Shown: positions 1 to 13,033, numbered from the stretch's first letter. The stretch: DNA of 64,000 bases from Toxotes chatareus (GCA_016801885.1 CM028888.1:6432501-6496500); one strand, 5' to 3'. Made by a program: numbers and translations. Notes: generated from the sequence alone by a model not told the origin.

Positions 1-3000
1 TCACTCATGTATATATATACACTATATGTATGTGTGTGTGTGTCTGGGAACATGGGGGGGTACTGGATATAAGAATGCCTTATATAGTATTTTCTGTATA
101 CAGAGGGAAATAATCAAGTCATTGTTATATACAGTTCTTTCAGGTAATAAATCAGCTGATGCTTAATTTAAACCACAGATGTCAGCAAACATCTGTTAGT
201 GGACTGTGTGCAGCTGAGGCAGAAACTTGAGTAATAGATAAAAAATAAGGGGTTATTATTTAATTACAGTTAGTCAATTTTCGCTTGTCTTCACAACAGC
301 TACAGATGACTAGTGATGCGTGTTCTTGGTTAACAACACTGTGATCCATGAATGACTGAAGCTGTGGTACAGTCACATTGATGGTGTGCAGAGAGGAAAT
401 GGTCCGGGTTACATACCAGTGAAACATGGAGAAAACACCAGAATTGTGAGTGCTGCTGCTAATCCATGAGAACGTTGAATTCTTCTTGCCAGTTGCCAGT
501 TGACTTTGTGTAGCTGCTTTGCAGCCAAATGACCACAAGGGGGCAGTAGTTGACAGGGCATGAGAGCTGCAAAAAGTTAGCGTGCGTTCAAATGCACAGT
601 GATAGATATAATATCATCTGAGCAAAGTAAGCACAGAATGTAATGTTGGAGCTGTATGCATCAATTTAGCATGTAGAGGATCCAGAAGTGATCAGTGTTC
701 TGTTATATTTAATAATATTTGCTGTCAGAGATGTTATGTGAGTGTGGTAAAAACATGAAACCATTTGGGCAAAAATTACTCCATGCACATGTACTTTACA
801 TGACTTCTAATTCATTTTAAAATACAAACGTACATATAATACTGTAAACGTGGCTGAATGGAAAAATGGTGTTGTACTGTAAAGGCATGTGCGGCGGTTT
901 CATGTTGAAATTCAGGTCGGCTTGAGACTGTACTGAGAAGAAAGAGCTGGAATGCTCCGAAACTGACAGACAGGTTGTCAGAGCAGATGCTGTTTTCTCT
1001 GAGGTAAGGGGCCCAATGTTATGACTGGTCAGAAGATCAGCAGCTTCTCCTGAGTGAAGGACAGCATGAAATATTCACACTGCTGAGACTGCATTTTTTC
1101 ACAGCCATTTGAATGAGAAGCTGCCCATCGCAGGGAAATATCAGGCTCAGACTCACTGGCAGCTAATTAGCGGAGCTACAGTAGATGGCGGTGTGATTAA
1201 TGGGAATGAGTTTTAATGAGCACTAAACACTTCAAAGTAATTAGGATGAATAATTGTTATAAGGCCTCTAAATGCTTTCTTATCAGTTTTAAAAATGGCT
1301 CAGTGATAAAAAGAAACAAACAATGTGTTGAAATATATTTTTGTTTTACTGTAATTAAAGTGAAGCCACAGCGCTTTTGTCAAATCTACAACAGAAAATG
1401 AGTAAAAGATTTACAGTCTAAGTAAGAAATCTGGGGCGGTTTGTCCAATATAGAGAGTATAACTCTCAAACACAAACACAAGCATATGGATGTTGTGTGA
1501 ACTTACTGTGCAGTGCAGATATGTGAAAGCCAGGACATTACCCTCAGTGGGTATTTTTGACATCAGATTAGATGAAAATTTCTCCTCATCAAGGAGGATG
1601 CAGGTTTCAAACCAAGTTGCTGAAAGTGTGCGTTTGCCTGTTGCTAAAATTTGCTGATCACAGTACAGTTACAGTACATCCACGTAATCTAATTATTCAT
1701 TCAGATATTGATGGAGTGATTTCGGGTTATACCTCCTTCGGGTTCTTGACAGGACAGTCCACTCAGTAAAAGTTTAATGAAATGCCTCTCAGCACCAGGG
1801 CAGTTTCTGAGGAGTTTTTAAAAACCATGGGCAACAGCTAGTAAAAACTGCTGTGGATGGATTATATCCTGTGCATCAGCATCAGCATCATCTTTTCAAT
1901 CACACTGTTAGCCTGCAATGTTGAGGATGTTTGTGATTCTGGCTAACCAAATTATCTAACCGAAAATGTGCACCTGTTCCCTGGCTGGACAGGACGTGAT
2001 TGAAATTGACAGGTAAAATCTGAAGAATTAATGTTTGTCCTACAGTGAGAGATAAAGGTCAGAACTCGCTCTCTGTGTCTTTCCCGTCACCTCATCTTAT
2101 ACAGTGCTGACTATTTGTTCTTAGAAATTGACAGGCAAGTCAGTGGTCTTAAGTGGTATTAAGACAGAATCTGTTCTCCTGGTCAAAAGCCAATCGACCA
2201 TTCAACTGTGTTTATCCAGAGTCTAGGATGAATCCAAACCCAAGACCAGACTGCAGTCATCCTTTTTAAAACCTGATGTGCTCCTGATCAAAACCCTCAC
2301 GGCCTTTGTGCTTCGAGGCCAGATAAGAGTTCACAATATCAGACTTAAGAACATTGGTTCCCATGGTTTGTAATTACACTGCAGAGTAGACAGAAAATGG
2401 AAGTATTGACTGGAGCAGTGCAGGTGTAAGCTGGGACTGATAATTATCTCCCTGCCTGAGATGTACATTAATTCAGTCTTGTACAGTACTTTTATTGTAG
2501 TTTTTGTTGAACTTATTGTGTGGGCGCTTTGGATCTGTGTGGCAAGTCAACAAAATAACGTCATGACATGCCAAATTCATAGTATTCCCCGAGGCCGCAT
2601 TTATCATCAAAGAGGACACAGTGACCCCAGACAAAAGATTCACTTGTGCCTTTTTGACTCCTGGGAGTCTTTCTCTAATGAGCTCCATTTGTGATGACAT
2701 TGCATGTTAATGACCTTTCCTATAACAAACAAACATTTTACTGTTTAAATTTAAGCTAATTAATCTCATAAGAACCTATTAGGAGCCCCAGACCTCCACT
2801 CTAACAATTAAAACTGGAAAGAAATATGTGGGGGTGCATACAATGAGTCATTGAGGTTGGTCTTGAAAGCTGCTGATTAATTTAAAGTAAACAAGGTAAT
2901 TATGAAATGGCTAACACATATTCAAAGCTGTGTGAATTTCAGCAGTGGTCACATGTTGACACCCCCACCCCCCCAGCCCACCTTCCTCCCCAGCTTTTCC

Positions 3001-5080
3001 TCTTGTGGGAATCCCCATCACTGTCTTACTGTAAATGATGATCCAATCCTCCGAAATCTCAAGTCAGATCTCAAGTGGACTTCTGTGTGATCGACCTTTC
3101 AAGAGCTAAGGGAGACAGTTAGAGAAGCATATTTACTCAGAATGCATTCTGATCTTTCATTACTTCCTCCATACCATGGAATGCCACGTGGTGTACAAGG
3201 GAATATAGGGATGGATATGTTGGAAATATTTTGTTTTGTTGCTCGAGGGAAGGTATATTTCAACTTCAATCTGTGCCCTGTAGACACTGCTCCCTCACTC
3301 TGTAGGTAGTTGCTTGCGTGACATACTTCAGAACATACTGTAATACCCAGAGGAGAAGTAAAAGGCAACGTCAAATGAGTCAGTCTTTGTGCACCATGAA
3401 GTGTCCTCCATTGACCCCTTTTTCATTCAGATTAACTGCTGCTTTCTCCTTCTCTCCATAACCATTTTTGTTAACAATGAATCAGAACTGCAAAAAAAAA
3501 AAAAAAAAATCTGATTGCTATGGCTGTGTGCTAAAAATTTATATTTTAAAGTGAAACTGTATTTTCAGAAAGTTGGGTTTGCTGGTTTTGTGCAGGACAT
3601 GGATCGCAGAACCAAGTCACTTCATTCCATAAAATTTCTTTCTAATGGAGAGATAATTTCAAAGATTTTTAGTAGTGTTGAATCAGTAAATGTGAAGTTT
3701 TACAGTTGAAATTACTGCTTTGATAACATTTAACCCTCTTCTGCTGTTGGATATTACAGAAAGTTTAACGCAAGCAGTTTCTAACCAGACACATTTTACT
3801 TTCAACCTCCTCCTGCCCACAGTGACACTTCTCCTTCTCCTCTCTTACAATACCAAATTCAATTTCTTATCTACAGATAGCAGCTGAAGATAGGAAAAGA
3901 GATCCAGCAATCAATAACGATTAATCACCAGACTACAAACCAGCAAACTCATTTAAAATATATCATATCATGAACAGCCCAGGACATAAACATTGTGCAG
4001 GCCATAAAAATTTACTTAGATGTGGTTATGTGTGTCTGCCCCCGTAGTGGCTTCACTGCAGTCTCAGTCTGCAACGCCTAGTGATACATATGTAAAGGTA
4101 ACGATACTATTCAATCAGAGGGTGATGGGCTGTGAGACATTAGACTCTCAGACAGCACATCATGGCGAAAGTGTTAGTTTGGAGGAAAGATGGAGGCCAT
4201 TTAAAAAGTGTCCTGAAGTTCAGATGCACAGATATGATTGAATTCTTTGATAGCAGCAGCAGTTCAACATTAGAGATAGTATTTTCACATTCATTCTGCT
4301 GTAGTTCATCGCTGGGACGTGGCCTCCCAGACATTTATATATAGAGCAAGACGATGAGTCATCGTTTTGCATAAGGCAAGGACATTTGGTGCCTGGACTA
4401 AAGAACTCTAATGAATCTTTTCTCTACTCCCCTTTTCTTTATCTTTCTTTTGCCGTTCTTCCCTTTTGCTGGGCTCAGCTTAAACCCTGTCCCCACGTCC
4501 TTACAAAGTCACTCAGCTGGATAAAGTCATTTACCTGGATGAAGAGGAGCGAGAGAGGGAATTGACAGAGGGAGGGCAGGGGCGGGGGGAGTGAAGGAGG
4601 GTGGGCCGTGTAGGGCAGAGAGGAAGTCTTTGACAAATGCTGCATTTGTAAGGAGTTTGTAGCAAAATAGAAGAAGAACAAAGAAATGGAGCAATGACAA
4701 GTGAAGTGCATGGAGAGAGCAGAGCTGAAGCCTGAACAGTTTGAAAGACAAATTCAGTTATTTTGACCAACAACAGAACATTGTGTTGTTTCCACTTCTT
4801 TATTTATATCCCAGAATCCCCAAAAAATAAAAAAGATCAATGGTTGAAGAGAGAAATGCCAAATAGAGAAAAGGTGGAGGACATGCAGTCAAACAGAGAA
4901 AGATTGTTAAAATAACAAAGACAAGATCAATAAATATCAGTTATTTATGTACAGTACAGCACAGCCCAGTTCACTGGACACATGGTGCAGAGATGCTTGA
5001 GAGATGATGCATTCTTTGATGTCAAAAGTGTGATAGGAGACGGCTGAGAATATTCTGGGGAGATGTGATCCCAAATCAGT

Positions 5081-5270
5081 GCTGGTTGGCACATTAGCAT
5101 GTTAGCACGCCAAACTAAGGTAGTAAACATGGCAAACATTATACCATACACATGTTTGCATTGTCACTTGAGGACATTAGCATGCTGGTGTTAGCATTTA
5201 CTTCACAGCACTGTTGTGGCTCAGCAAAGTCTCACAGAGCTGCTAGCTTGGCTGTAGCCTCCTGTTACCT
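5081..5270. repeat. interspersed repeat family A, copy 1
   Basis: The segment is built from repeated 'gttagcatgct'-type words ('acattagcatgttagc', 'attagcatgctggtgttagcattt') followed by 'tcacagagctgctagcttggctgtag'. I recognise this as a very common fish interspersed repeat. Three more copies or fragments lie at 17,260-17,575, 18,781-18,925 and 59,741-59,826. I cannot assign it to a named transposon class from sequence alone. Confidence 0.65.
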
Positions 5271-5662
5271 GGGACAGGCATATGGACACACACTCCTCCA
5301 ACTTTTACAACCACAGCCACAACATATATTTCTCACTCACTACCATATAATTTGCATGATGTTTGTATTTTTTCAGTCCCATATTTGTCAATACTTTGTG
5401 TATTGTGACTTATTCTACTTAAAATTTCCCCCCTCACACACAAGTGGGAGTTTTGGTTGTTTGTTTTGTTCCTTTGTTAATGGGTCTCTTTTCTGTGTAT
5501 CTCGTAAAACCCATAAAACACCATCCTGGAACTGTAGGATGAAAATGTATAACTATACATTAAGTGTGGCTTGTGATGTCAAAATGAGTCAAGTCAGCAT
5601 ACTTTTATCCTTGAACACCGCTGTCCATATGATTGGGTTTATCTCTTTTGCCTCCGTATACA

Positions 5663-5691
5663 ACATGACAGTGTCTGGTACACTGTCATGT
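5663..5691. other. perfect 12-bp inverted repeat
   Basis: Arms acatgacagtgt (5,663-5,674) and acactgtcatgt (5,680-5,691) are perfect reverse complements around the 5-base loop ctggt. There is no adjoining gene, so it does not look like a terminator. Its function is unknown and it may be a relic of a small palindromic element. Confidence 0.6.
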
Positions 5692-7324
5692 CGCCTGACA
5701 TAAGTGAGAATGTCTCACATTTTGATGTCATTATTATGTAAAGGCTACACTGCTTACATAGTGAGATACTCACATCAAGTCTGTACAAATTAGGAGTGAG
5801 TCTATCTATCCGATCATTTGTTTATTATCTTAGATTGCAAAGTGCAAATAACAGAAATGCCTATTTTATAGCTGGTGTTCTGGGCGTGCTCAGAAGTTCA
5901 TTTCTTTGATCTGACTCTGTGGCTGGAGGTGCCAAGAGCAAATCATCATCACACTCTTTGTTACACAACTGTACATCAAGTCTACTGTAGATGATGAATT
6001 TCTCGCCTCATTGTGTTAAATCTGGTATATTAATCACGTTTATTATGATTTACAGGACAGTGAAAGCAGGTGAAATCACACTGATTCTGAATAGTTTTGT
6101 CAGTCATTTGTTCCCATGCACAAACATATTAATTTGCTCAAGAAGTCACTCTCCTGTCGTCTACTGCTTGTGTTGGCTAAAAAGACAGGCAAACTATTTC
6201 TTGTTTATGAAACAAAAGTTGTCAAAAAAAATCTGTTTTCATTTCATCCATTGCTTGCCTTACATCAGTTGACCTCTGCTATCACGAGTTTACATAGAAG
6301 GCTTAAATTAACACACTCTCTCTCGCACACACACACCTACTCTCCTGTTTTACATGTTTGACCTTGGTTCCAAAATCCTTGTGATCATAATGTCGACCCT
6401 TAGCTAACATGGTTGATGAGCTCTGGGCCAAAGAGAGATACTGCCTTCACAGGTCGATCTTCATTGTCCACGGTTTATTAGTCACAGTCCTGATGAGATT
6501 AACACTGCCTGTCTCTGACTGTCTTTCGCTCTTTAGTGCTTCGAAAAAGAGCAGATGACATAGGCTATACCTTTTCTGGTGGTGCCGATGTGAGGTCTTA
6601 CTGTGGTCAGTATGAGTATGAGTCACAGAGAGCAGACGCACTCACTCACACCTGCTTCCAGCAAATTTGCAATTTTTATTTTTACAAAATACAGCAGGGG
6701 AACATTTCCTCTGCCTAATGTCTGGCACAGTGTTGCATGTTGCAAGTCAACATTTCCTGACAGTGATGATAAAATGCACTGACGTAAAGAACACTGTTAA
6801 CTCACCATTTTTGTTTGACCTTTTATTAATGTTTTGGTTGGTTTTCTATGCCTACAACAATCGCATGCATGCTTAGATTTGGTCTCTTCCTCTTTTGCCC
6901 CATTACTGATAAACTGACCTGGTGTCAAATGATACACACATGTATTATTTTTAGAGATCAAACACTGTTCATAAAGACAAGCTTGCTAACTTATCCCTTG
7001 TGGTTGATGATGAAATATGACAGTTTACTCCAGCAACGCCTGCTTGCATGAACATGGCACTCTGACGAACATGTCAGATTCCTTGCATCACCTCACCTGC
7101 ACCAGCCTCCCTCTCTACCACTTTTCACTCTCCCATTTTGCAGTTTGCACTCCCTCAGTAGATTATAGGCAGAAATACCTTGCTCTCCCTGCAGGGTTTC
7201 CTGAATGAATACTATTAAACAGTTTGTAAGGGCTGCAATTTTCAGTAATACCATTGATTCACTGTTTCATTCCCACTTTTTAAGTCAGAAATTCTATATA
7301 CCTTTACTCTATATTTGTCTTTTG

Positions 7325-7330
7325 TTTAAT
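7325..7330 (-). promoter_or_regulatory. candidate poly(A) signal of the tpbg-family gene
   Basis: TTTAAT on the plus strand reads ATTAAA on the minus strand, about 400 bases after the stop codon at 7,728. It is the best poly(A)-signal-like hexamer I see in the first 500 bases of the presumed 3' UTR, but the match is to a variant signal and the true cleavage site is unproven. Confidence 0.3.
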
Positions 7331-7727
7331 AAGATAAATAATACTAAGTTAGTCTGACAAGCTGCTGTAGACTACATAAGTGAACATGATGCATGAAAAG
7401 CGTTCCTCTCCCGAGGAGATACTTATATACAATATGTACAAGTTTAAATATTCAGTTTTGCAAGATGAATAGTCTCTTATAGCCATTATACTGTCTTTGG
7501 CTCTGTGCATATCCCAGAGTGAGAGGGATTCCAGTTGCAGTTCATAGGCCAGCTTCTAAAAGTGATGAAACTGGTGTTAAAAACTACTGATTTTGACCGT
7601 GACAGGACACTGCCCGGGAATGTCCCCCAGGTTTACCGATAAAGTATTTCTCCAGCTCGCCATCCCTCCTGAAACATCGCCTCCCCTGTGCCCTCACTGT
7701 GAAGCACTGGCCTGATGCTCCAGTAAG

Positions 7728-8789
7728 TTAAACAGCCACGTTGGCCAGTCTCGGGTCTGAGTCCTGCTCGTAGCGGTAATGATAGACCTCCATCTGGTCT
7801 CGGCACGCCTCTCTGATGTTGTTGAGCCACCGTTTGATGCCTCCCCGGTTGAGGTATAGCACCATTAGAAACACCACCCCGATCAGAGCCAACACTATAC
7901 CGAGGAACACGTATGAAACCGCTTCAAGGTTCTCGTTCATACAATCCACGTCCTCTCTCCGGAGCTTCTCCACAGGAATCCCCCTCTTGGCCTCCGGCTC
8001 GCTGCACAGGAGACGCCCTGCGTCCGGGCACTGGGATGAGTTCTTCAACCAGTAATACAACGCCTCCAGTTCACAGTTACACCGAAACGGGTTTAAAGAC
8101 AAGTAGACTCGTATGCGCCTTTGCAGATACAGATTGGTTACGTTTTCCCACCCGATTCTCTCTATGGAGTTATTTACCAGCACCAACGCGTGGAGATTAT
8201 AGATATCTAATCTTATCAGGGGTATAGACTTCAGTCTATTTCCCGCCAACTCCAGTCTGTGGAGGTTGCGCAAACTTTGTGTGCTGAGCGCATTTGAGAG
8301 CTGTGCCGCGGCCGCAGGCAAAATAGAGTCATTTAGGTAAAGAGAGCGCAGCTCAGTTAATCCGTGGAAAGCTCTGGCTGAGATAGACTCCAATTGATTG
8401 TGGCTCAGATCAAGCAAGTGCAATCGGGGGAGCCCCAGGAAGGCGTATGGTTCAATAGCCTGTATCCCGTTATAGGACAGAGACAGTGTCGTCATTTCCA
8501 ACTCCGTGCCGTTGGTCATAAACGCACCACGCTCTAAAGTTGAGATGTTTCTCCCCTTGAGTATCAGGGTGGACGTCCACTCCGGTATGTCTCCCGGTAC
8601 CTCAGTGTCCTCCCCCTCACGGCAGGTCACCGTCCCCGAGTCTCTGGCACAAATGCAGGACGACGGGCAAGCATCATCTGTCCTGACAGGCGCAAACAGC
8701 AAACACACCACTGCAGCGTAACACAAGCACCACTGATTCCAAGTAGAAAAAAGACGCTTTGAATTGTCGGCACTGTAAAATATCCACAT
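7728..8789 (-). CDS. tpbg: trophoblast glycoprotein (5T4/Waif1) family LRR membrane protein
   Basis: This is a complete intronless frame of 353 aa. It has an N-terminal hydrophobic signal region (about residues 21-35), an LRRNT cysteine cluster (C41, C45, C47, C56), several leucine-rich repeats, and an LRRCT module beginning NPFRCNCELEALYYWL. A single transmembrane segment spans about 291-312 and a 41-residue tail ends in ANVAV. The juxtamembrane and tail pattern (LNRGGIKRW, then ACRD and YHYRYE, then DPRL) closely matches vertebrate TPBG, whose coding region is also intronless. Human TPBG is 420 aa, so this is a shorter form, as some fish paralogues are. The family sits at the plasma membrane and modulates Wnt/LRP6 signalling in zebrafish (Waif1). 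Several NxS/T sequons are present. I cannot tell whether this is the a, b or TPBG-like paralogue. The start is the first in-frame ATG giving a signal peptide. Confidence 0.9.
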   Translation of the reverse strand: MWIFYSADNSKRLFSTWNQWCLCYAAVVCLLFAPVRTDDACPSSCICARDSGTVTCREGEDTEVPGDIPEWTSTLILKGRNISTLERGAFMTNGTELEMTTLSLSYNGIQAIEPYAFLGLPRLHLLDLSHNQLESISARAFHGLTELRSLYLNDSILPAAAAQLSNALSTQSLRNLHRLELAGNRLKSIPLIRLDIYNLHALVLVNNSIERIGWENVTNLYLQRRIRVYLSLNPFRCNCELEALYYWLKNSSQCPDAGRLLCSEPEAKRGIPVEKLRREDVDCMNENLEAVSYVFLGIVLALIGVVFLMVLYLNRGGIKRWLNNIREACRDQMEVYHYRYEQDSDPRLANVAV

Positions 8790-9080
8790 CTTCTCCCAAA
8801 TTTTTTATCTCAAAACAGGTAAATTCCGGTGTGTCTTGCAAAGAAGGTGACCGACTACAATCCTCTCAGGTCTGTAAAGTCGAATCAGTCCGGCATCGAT
8901 TACTTTGAAGCATCAGAAGACAAAAAACGCTCTATCCATTGTCATCTCTGCGCTCCGTGTCTCCGTCTGGAGAAAAGATAAGTTTTCTCTGGGATATTTA
9001 CGCATCGGAGCGGTGGACAACAGCCGAGAGTGGCTGCGTGGAAAGCTGCTGATCCGCGCTCCCTTGGTGGTATTTTTTGA
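8790..9080 (-). promoter_or_regulatory. 5' UTR and likely promoter of the tpbg-family gene
   Basis: The stretch just upstream of the minus-strand start codon is visibly richer in CpG than the surrounding DNA (for example around 8,880-9,060). It ends at a GA microsatellite. No TATA box is obvious. Assignment as promoter is by position only. Confidence 0.45.
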
Positions 9081-9088
9081 CGCCTGTC

Positions 9089-9144
9089 AGAGAGAGAGAG
9101 AGAGAGAGAGGGAGGGAGGGAGGGAGAGAGAGAGAGAGAGAGAA
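9089..9144. repeat. GA/GGGA microsatellite
   Basis: An imperfect (GA)n tract is interrupted by a run of GGGA units and then returns to GA. It lies about 300 bp upstream of the tpbg-family start codon. Open frames across it are low-complexity and not genes. Confidence 0.9.
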
Positions 9145-10847
9145 AGACGCTGCAACGCAAGCAATTTTAATTCATTCTAATTTTAAAAGTATTTTCAGAG
9201 GAGAATGTAAAACTTGAAAGTTATTCCGAGTAAAATGATTGTATTGTTCTCTTGGTGTTGTCTGAGGAGATACTCTTAAGTTATCCTGGCATCTTTCTGC
9301 CTTTGGAAAAATCTCAGTCTCGGTCTAAGTAAAGGAACATTTTTCTCAATGGTCAAAAGTCTTCACTGTTGTGTTAAATGTAATTGTGAAACCATTTTCC
9401 TTCAGTTTGAGCATAAATGACCTCATTTGTCACGACTAGATTGTTGTAGGATAATTGAACTCTTTGAGCAGAGTGTTTCCTTCCCACATTATGTTTCCCT
9501 TATTACAGCCTTAATTTACAGCTTCTTTTGTTTGCTGCACATCAGCAGCTGTAATTACATGCAGGCAGTGGAGCTTGTTTAATGGGGCCTTGATCAGTTC
9601 TTTCCGATTGATCCCTTTTCCAAAGAAAAAAAATTCACTTTCGGATTGTTGCTCACGCTCTTCACGTCTACAGTATAGAGTTGGCAAACAAATCAATAAG
9701 CTTGAATACATAAGCTGCTTCCAGCGCAGAGATTTGTATTTGGGTGTGGAGCTGGACTGCCACGTGGGACTGATCTGTCTCTTCATAACTCAACTTGAAA
9801 CAAGGAGATGAAACAATGGAGTTTCATATTTAAGTCTGGAAGTAATGAGGGTAAAGTGAATTATACTCTCATTAAGCAATAAGGTGGCTTAAAGATATAG
9901 TATGAGGGCTAAGTTTGATACATATTTTATCTTAAGTAGAGACTGTGACAGTATTTTTACTATTGCTCCACCAACCAACATAATTCTGTGCTAAACAAAG
10001 TGGTTGGAGGACACATGAATAAGGCACAAGCACTGAGAGTGTATCAGTTTGATAAAGTTTTGTAGTAGTTCGCAAGAAAGGAAGAGCAATAGAAAGTCTG
10101 CTCATAGTGAGACTGACAGAGATAGAGGTTCTGCAGTTCAGTGCAGTATTTCACTTTTGCACAAACATCTTTTTTTTTCTGTGTTCAAAAGGAAGCAATG
10201 AAAGAAGTGGGCTACAAATGGAAATATGAAAGGAAGGAAAGAGGAAGAAGGTTTAGTTTTTTTTTTTTAACTGGCAACAAATACAACATGAGCTGAGGAA
10301 GAAAAAAAGATTTAAATAAGGGGACAGGGAAAAGGTCAAACAGCGAAAAGGTTCAGCACCAGGGATAGCTCCAAATGGCAGAGCAGTGCGGTTAGTTCTG
10401 AGGATGGAGAGAAGACAGGAGAAGAAATAAAGAGATGAAAAGGAAGAAAAGCCTATTTAAGACAAAGTCAGAGATTCAGGACCATTGATAGCACAGAAGA
10501 GTAAAACACTACAGAAAGTACTTGAAAGAAAGAAATGCTACCTAACAGCATCCATTCCTCACTGTCATGTGCTGTCATGTGTGGTTCCATTTTTAACAGA
10601 GATTGGTTACAAAAATAACTTTCAGGCTGACCTGACCACGGTGGCCTATCAACAAACCAAGTTCAAATCAAACGATTAAGGGTTCATTTAACTAAAACAG
10701 CTGCAGAGTAACATTAAGCTGTCATCAGTCATTGAACATCCTCACTGAGACCTAGTCACACACACAATGAGCACAATTATAGGACTGTTCTTCTATCTCT
10801 CTTCTTCCCTGCATGTGTATGAATGAAGCCACAGCAGCACTAATGAG

Positions 10848-11120
10848 TCATTGTCTAAATTCATCCCATTCCTTCACACCAAACATTACTTTATGGACCT
10901 GGGTTTTTGCTTTTTCATGTTGAAACATGAAAGGACCTTCCCCAAAGTGTTCTGTTAGGAGCACCATGTTTTCCAGAACAGCAGCGTACACTGTAACATT
11001 GAAATTTCTCATAATTAGAACTAAAGGCCCCCAAACCATGAAAAACAGCCCCAGACCAAAAGAAAACAAAATTATCTGGGTAAGAGTTTCTTCATACTTT
11101 GGACACTGTAGTGTACACAC
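10848..11120 (-). mobile_element. Tc1/mariner-type transposase remnant
   Basis: The minus strand encodes about 90 aa with the pattern FFMVWGPLVLI, then VLENMVLLTEHFGEGPF, MFQHEKAK and VHK. This matches the C-terminal catalytic region of Tc1-type transposases (WG...GPL..., then ...FGEGPF.FQHD..P.HK). The catalytic aspartate of FQHD is replaced by glutamate and the following residues have changed, so this copy is inactive. At 11,094-11,114 the plus strand reads 'atactttggacactgtagtgta', which resembles the terminal inverted repeat of a common fish Tc1 family. The other terminus and most of the transposase are missing, so it is an internally deleted relic. Confidence 0.75.
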
Positions 11121-12753
11121 AGTATATTAATTCTACACAACTAAGCCAATGACACTTCTTTATCAAAAAGAACTAGGAATGTAATGTATGTGGATGTGAC
11201 TATGGTACCAATATTCTTATCTAACTATCAGCAAATAAGCACATTTCCCTCAATGACAAACTATTCCTTTTAAGGACAGTAGGAACCACAGAAGATATCT
11301 AGGCCTAGTGTTTTTGTAGCACTCCATCTGGATCGGATGGACAGAAATGGCTTCGGTGGGGATGTAAATATAGACACTGAGAGAGGGAGAGAATGAGAAA
11401 CTGAGACAGAGAGACAAGAAGACAAAAAGAGATAGAGAATGATGGAGAGCAGCCTTACTGCTGGTGCTCCTGATAAGCACGAAGGGCCATATTAACGTCA
11501 GGTTGTTTTGCCTATTAAGGCATATGGGATAGTATTTCTTCCTCCAAACAAACAAGGACATCTGTTCAGTCCTCCTCTTCTCCTCTCAGGACCCCTGCGT
11601 CTGCTCCACGGGTGTTCGCTCTATCTGCCGGTGCAGAGAGCTGATTTAGTGGCGGTGGCTATTCACAGGCTGTTGCTGGGATATTGTTATGGTGCCCTCC
11701 TCGTGGCCTTCAACTTGACACTGAACCTCGTAATTGATTTACTCAAGGCTGCCCATCCCTATCTCCTGACTACAGTGTGAGTGTGTGTGTATAAACTTGT
11801 GGGTGTGTGACCAGTTGCCAGTAACCTTAGCAATGGAGTCTTCCTCATATCCTCAGGTGTGTCGTTATTTCTGACAGCTCTGGTGTACATGCTAAATTAG
11901 CAGCGACGTGCTGTTTTTGTGTGTGCATGCACTGTATGCATGATTACATTTTGTGTGTGCTGTGTGTAGAATTATATGTCCACTCTCTCATTTCGGTTTC
12001 CTCCTTCATCCTTGCTGCATCATTCGTCATTCGTTAACCTTGTTTTAACAGCCAACCTGGTCTTTAATTCATCTTCCCTCCAGCTGGCACATGACTGACA
12101 CATGCTGGACTTGCTAATACTCATACCATCCACTATAACCCAGGTAAAGGACACAAGCTCACATACGCCATATAAAGGCTGTAGAAACTATCTTTGAGGC
12201 TTGAGGGTATCACAACGCACAAAACAGTTGGTGCAGGAGGTGTAGCCTTAGATCTCCCAACACGAGTCAGTAAGTAATGTTGTAGTACCTTTATTTATAT
12301 TCTTATAAGGTGCAGTTTTGGTTGTGACAGTGTGAAAAAGATGTTCAGCTTCTAATAATTCAAATAATATTTGAATAATTGGGTAAAACACTTTTGTTTT
12401 TCCAGTTATTCTCCCATATTCCTGCTGCATTCAGAAACCCTTTCTGAAATCATGACCTTTAAAAAGCAGGCTGGTCTCTAACTATTATGTCAAACTGCTT
12501 TTTTTTTCTTTCCCACAGTTTGCAGTTTTACATCTTCAATGGATTCTGCCCTTCTTCTTGCCTTTGATGGATTAGCAATATTCATTTAAGTGTTGCAGGC
12601 AGGAAAAGGAGTTAAAGTTGAGGACCAACTTTAATAAATGTGAAAATGTCTTTAATTCTCTGTAGAGACTCAGAGACTGAGTTAAAAATTAGCCATGAAA
12701 ATGACACAAGGAGCTGTGCACATTACTGTATAGGATCCTTACTGGCTTGAGGA

Positions 12754-12777
12754 ACACACACACACACACACACACAC
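12754..12777. repeat. (AC)12 microsatellite
   Basis: Pure dinucleotide run in intergenic DNA. Confidence 0.9.
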
Positions 12778-13001
12778 TTATTCTGCTGCTGTCCCTCTGT
12801 GATGTGTGCTAGGGGACGTACTGTGGTACACCAGGGTGCTCATGAGTTACAGTAATTCCATCTGAAATCTTCCTTAATCTTTCTCCTTGCACTGTGCGTG
12901 TATGTTTGATAGTGTCCTTCACTTAAAAAAAGCAACTGGAGTGAGAAGTTGAAGGACTCTGTAGCAACTGTGAATAATGTGGTTTACGAACACACTCACA
13001 G

Positions 13002-13033
13002 ACACACACACACACACAGACACACACACACAC
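13002..13033. repeat. interrupted (AC)n microsatellite
   Basis: Dinucleotide run with a single GA interruption. Confidence 0.88.

Larger units (their letters stand above)
1..7600. other. gene-poor intergenic DNA
   Basis: I see no exon-like sequence with credible splice sites or family similarity here. The stretch is AT-rich and holds short low-complexity tracts, for example an 18-base A run at 3,492-3,509, a TG run near 34-42, and a polypurine stretch around 4,540-4,700. One interspersed repeat copy lies at 5,081-5,270 and a perfect 12-bp hairpin at 5,663-5,691. A complex segment at about 1,130-1,230 with homeodomain-type TAATTA cores could be regulatory, but that is a guess. The open frames present are short or lie across repeats and look like chance. 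Confidence 0.7.

Noticed and set aside
260..538. 92-codon minus-strand frame near the left edge
   Set aside because: No recognisable motif; its upstream edge resembles a 'gaccacaagggggcagta' repeat-type word, so it is probably old repeat DNA.
5152..5703. 183-codon plus-strand open frame, the longest outside recognised genes
   Set aside because: It starts inside repeat family A, has no signal or domain, no splice context and a composition typical of translated AT-rich DNA. Treated as chance.
7816..8227. Plus-strand frames opposite the tpbg-family gene
   Set aside because: Shadows of the minus-strand coding sequence, which has clear family motifs.
8905..9180. 91-codon plus-strand frame ending in an R/E-rich run
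   Set aside because: Product of the GA microsatellite in the tpbg promoter region.
11508..11780. 90-codon plus-strand frame with a leucine-rich stretch
   Set aside because: No domain, no splice sites; leucine richness follows from CT-rich DNA.
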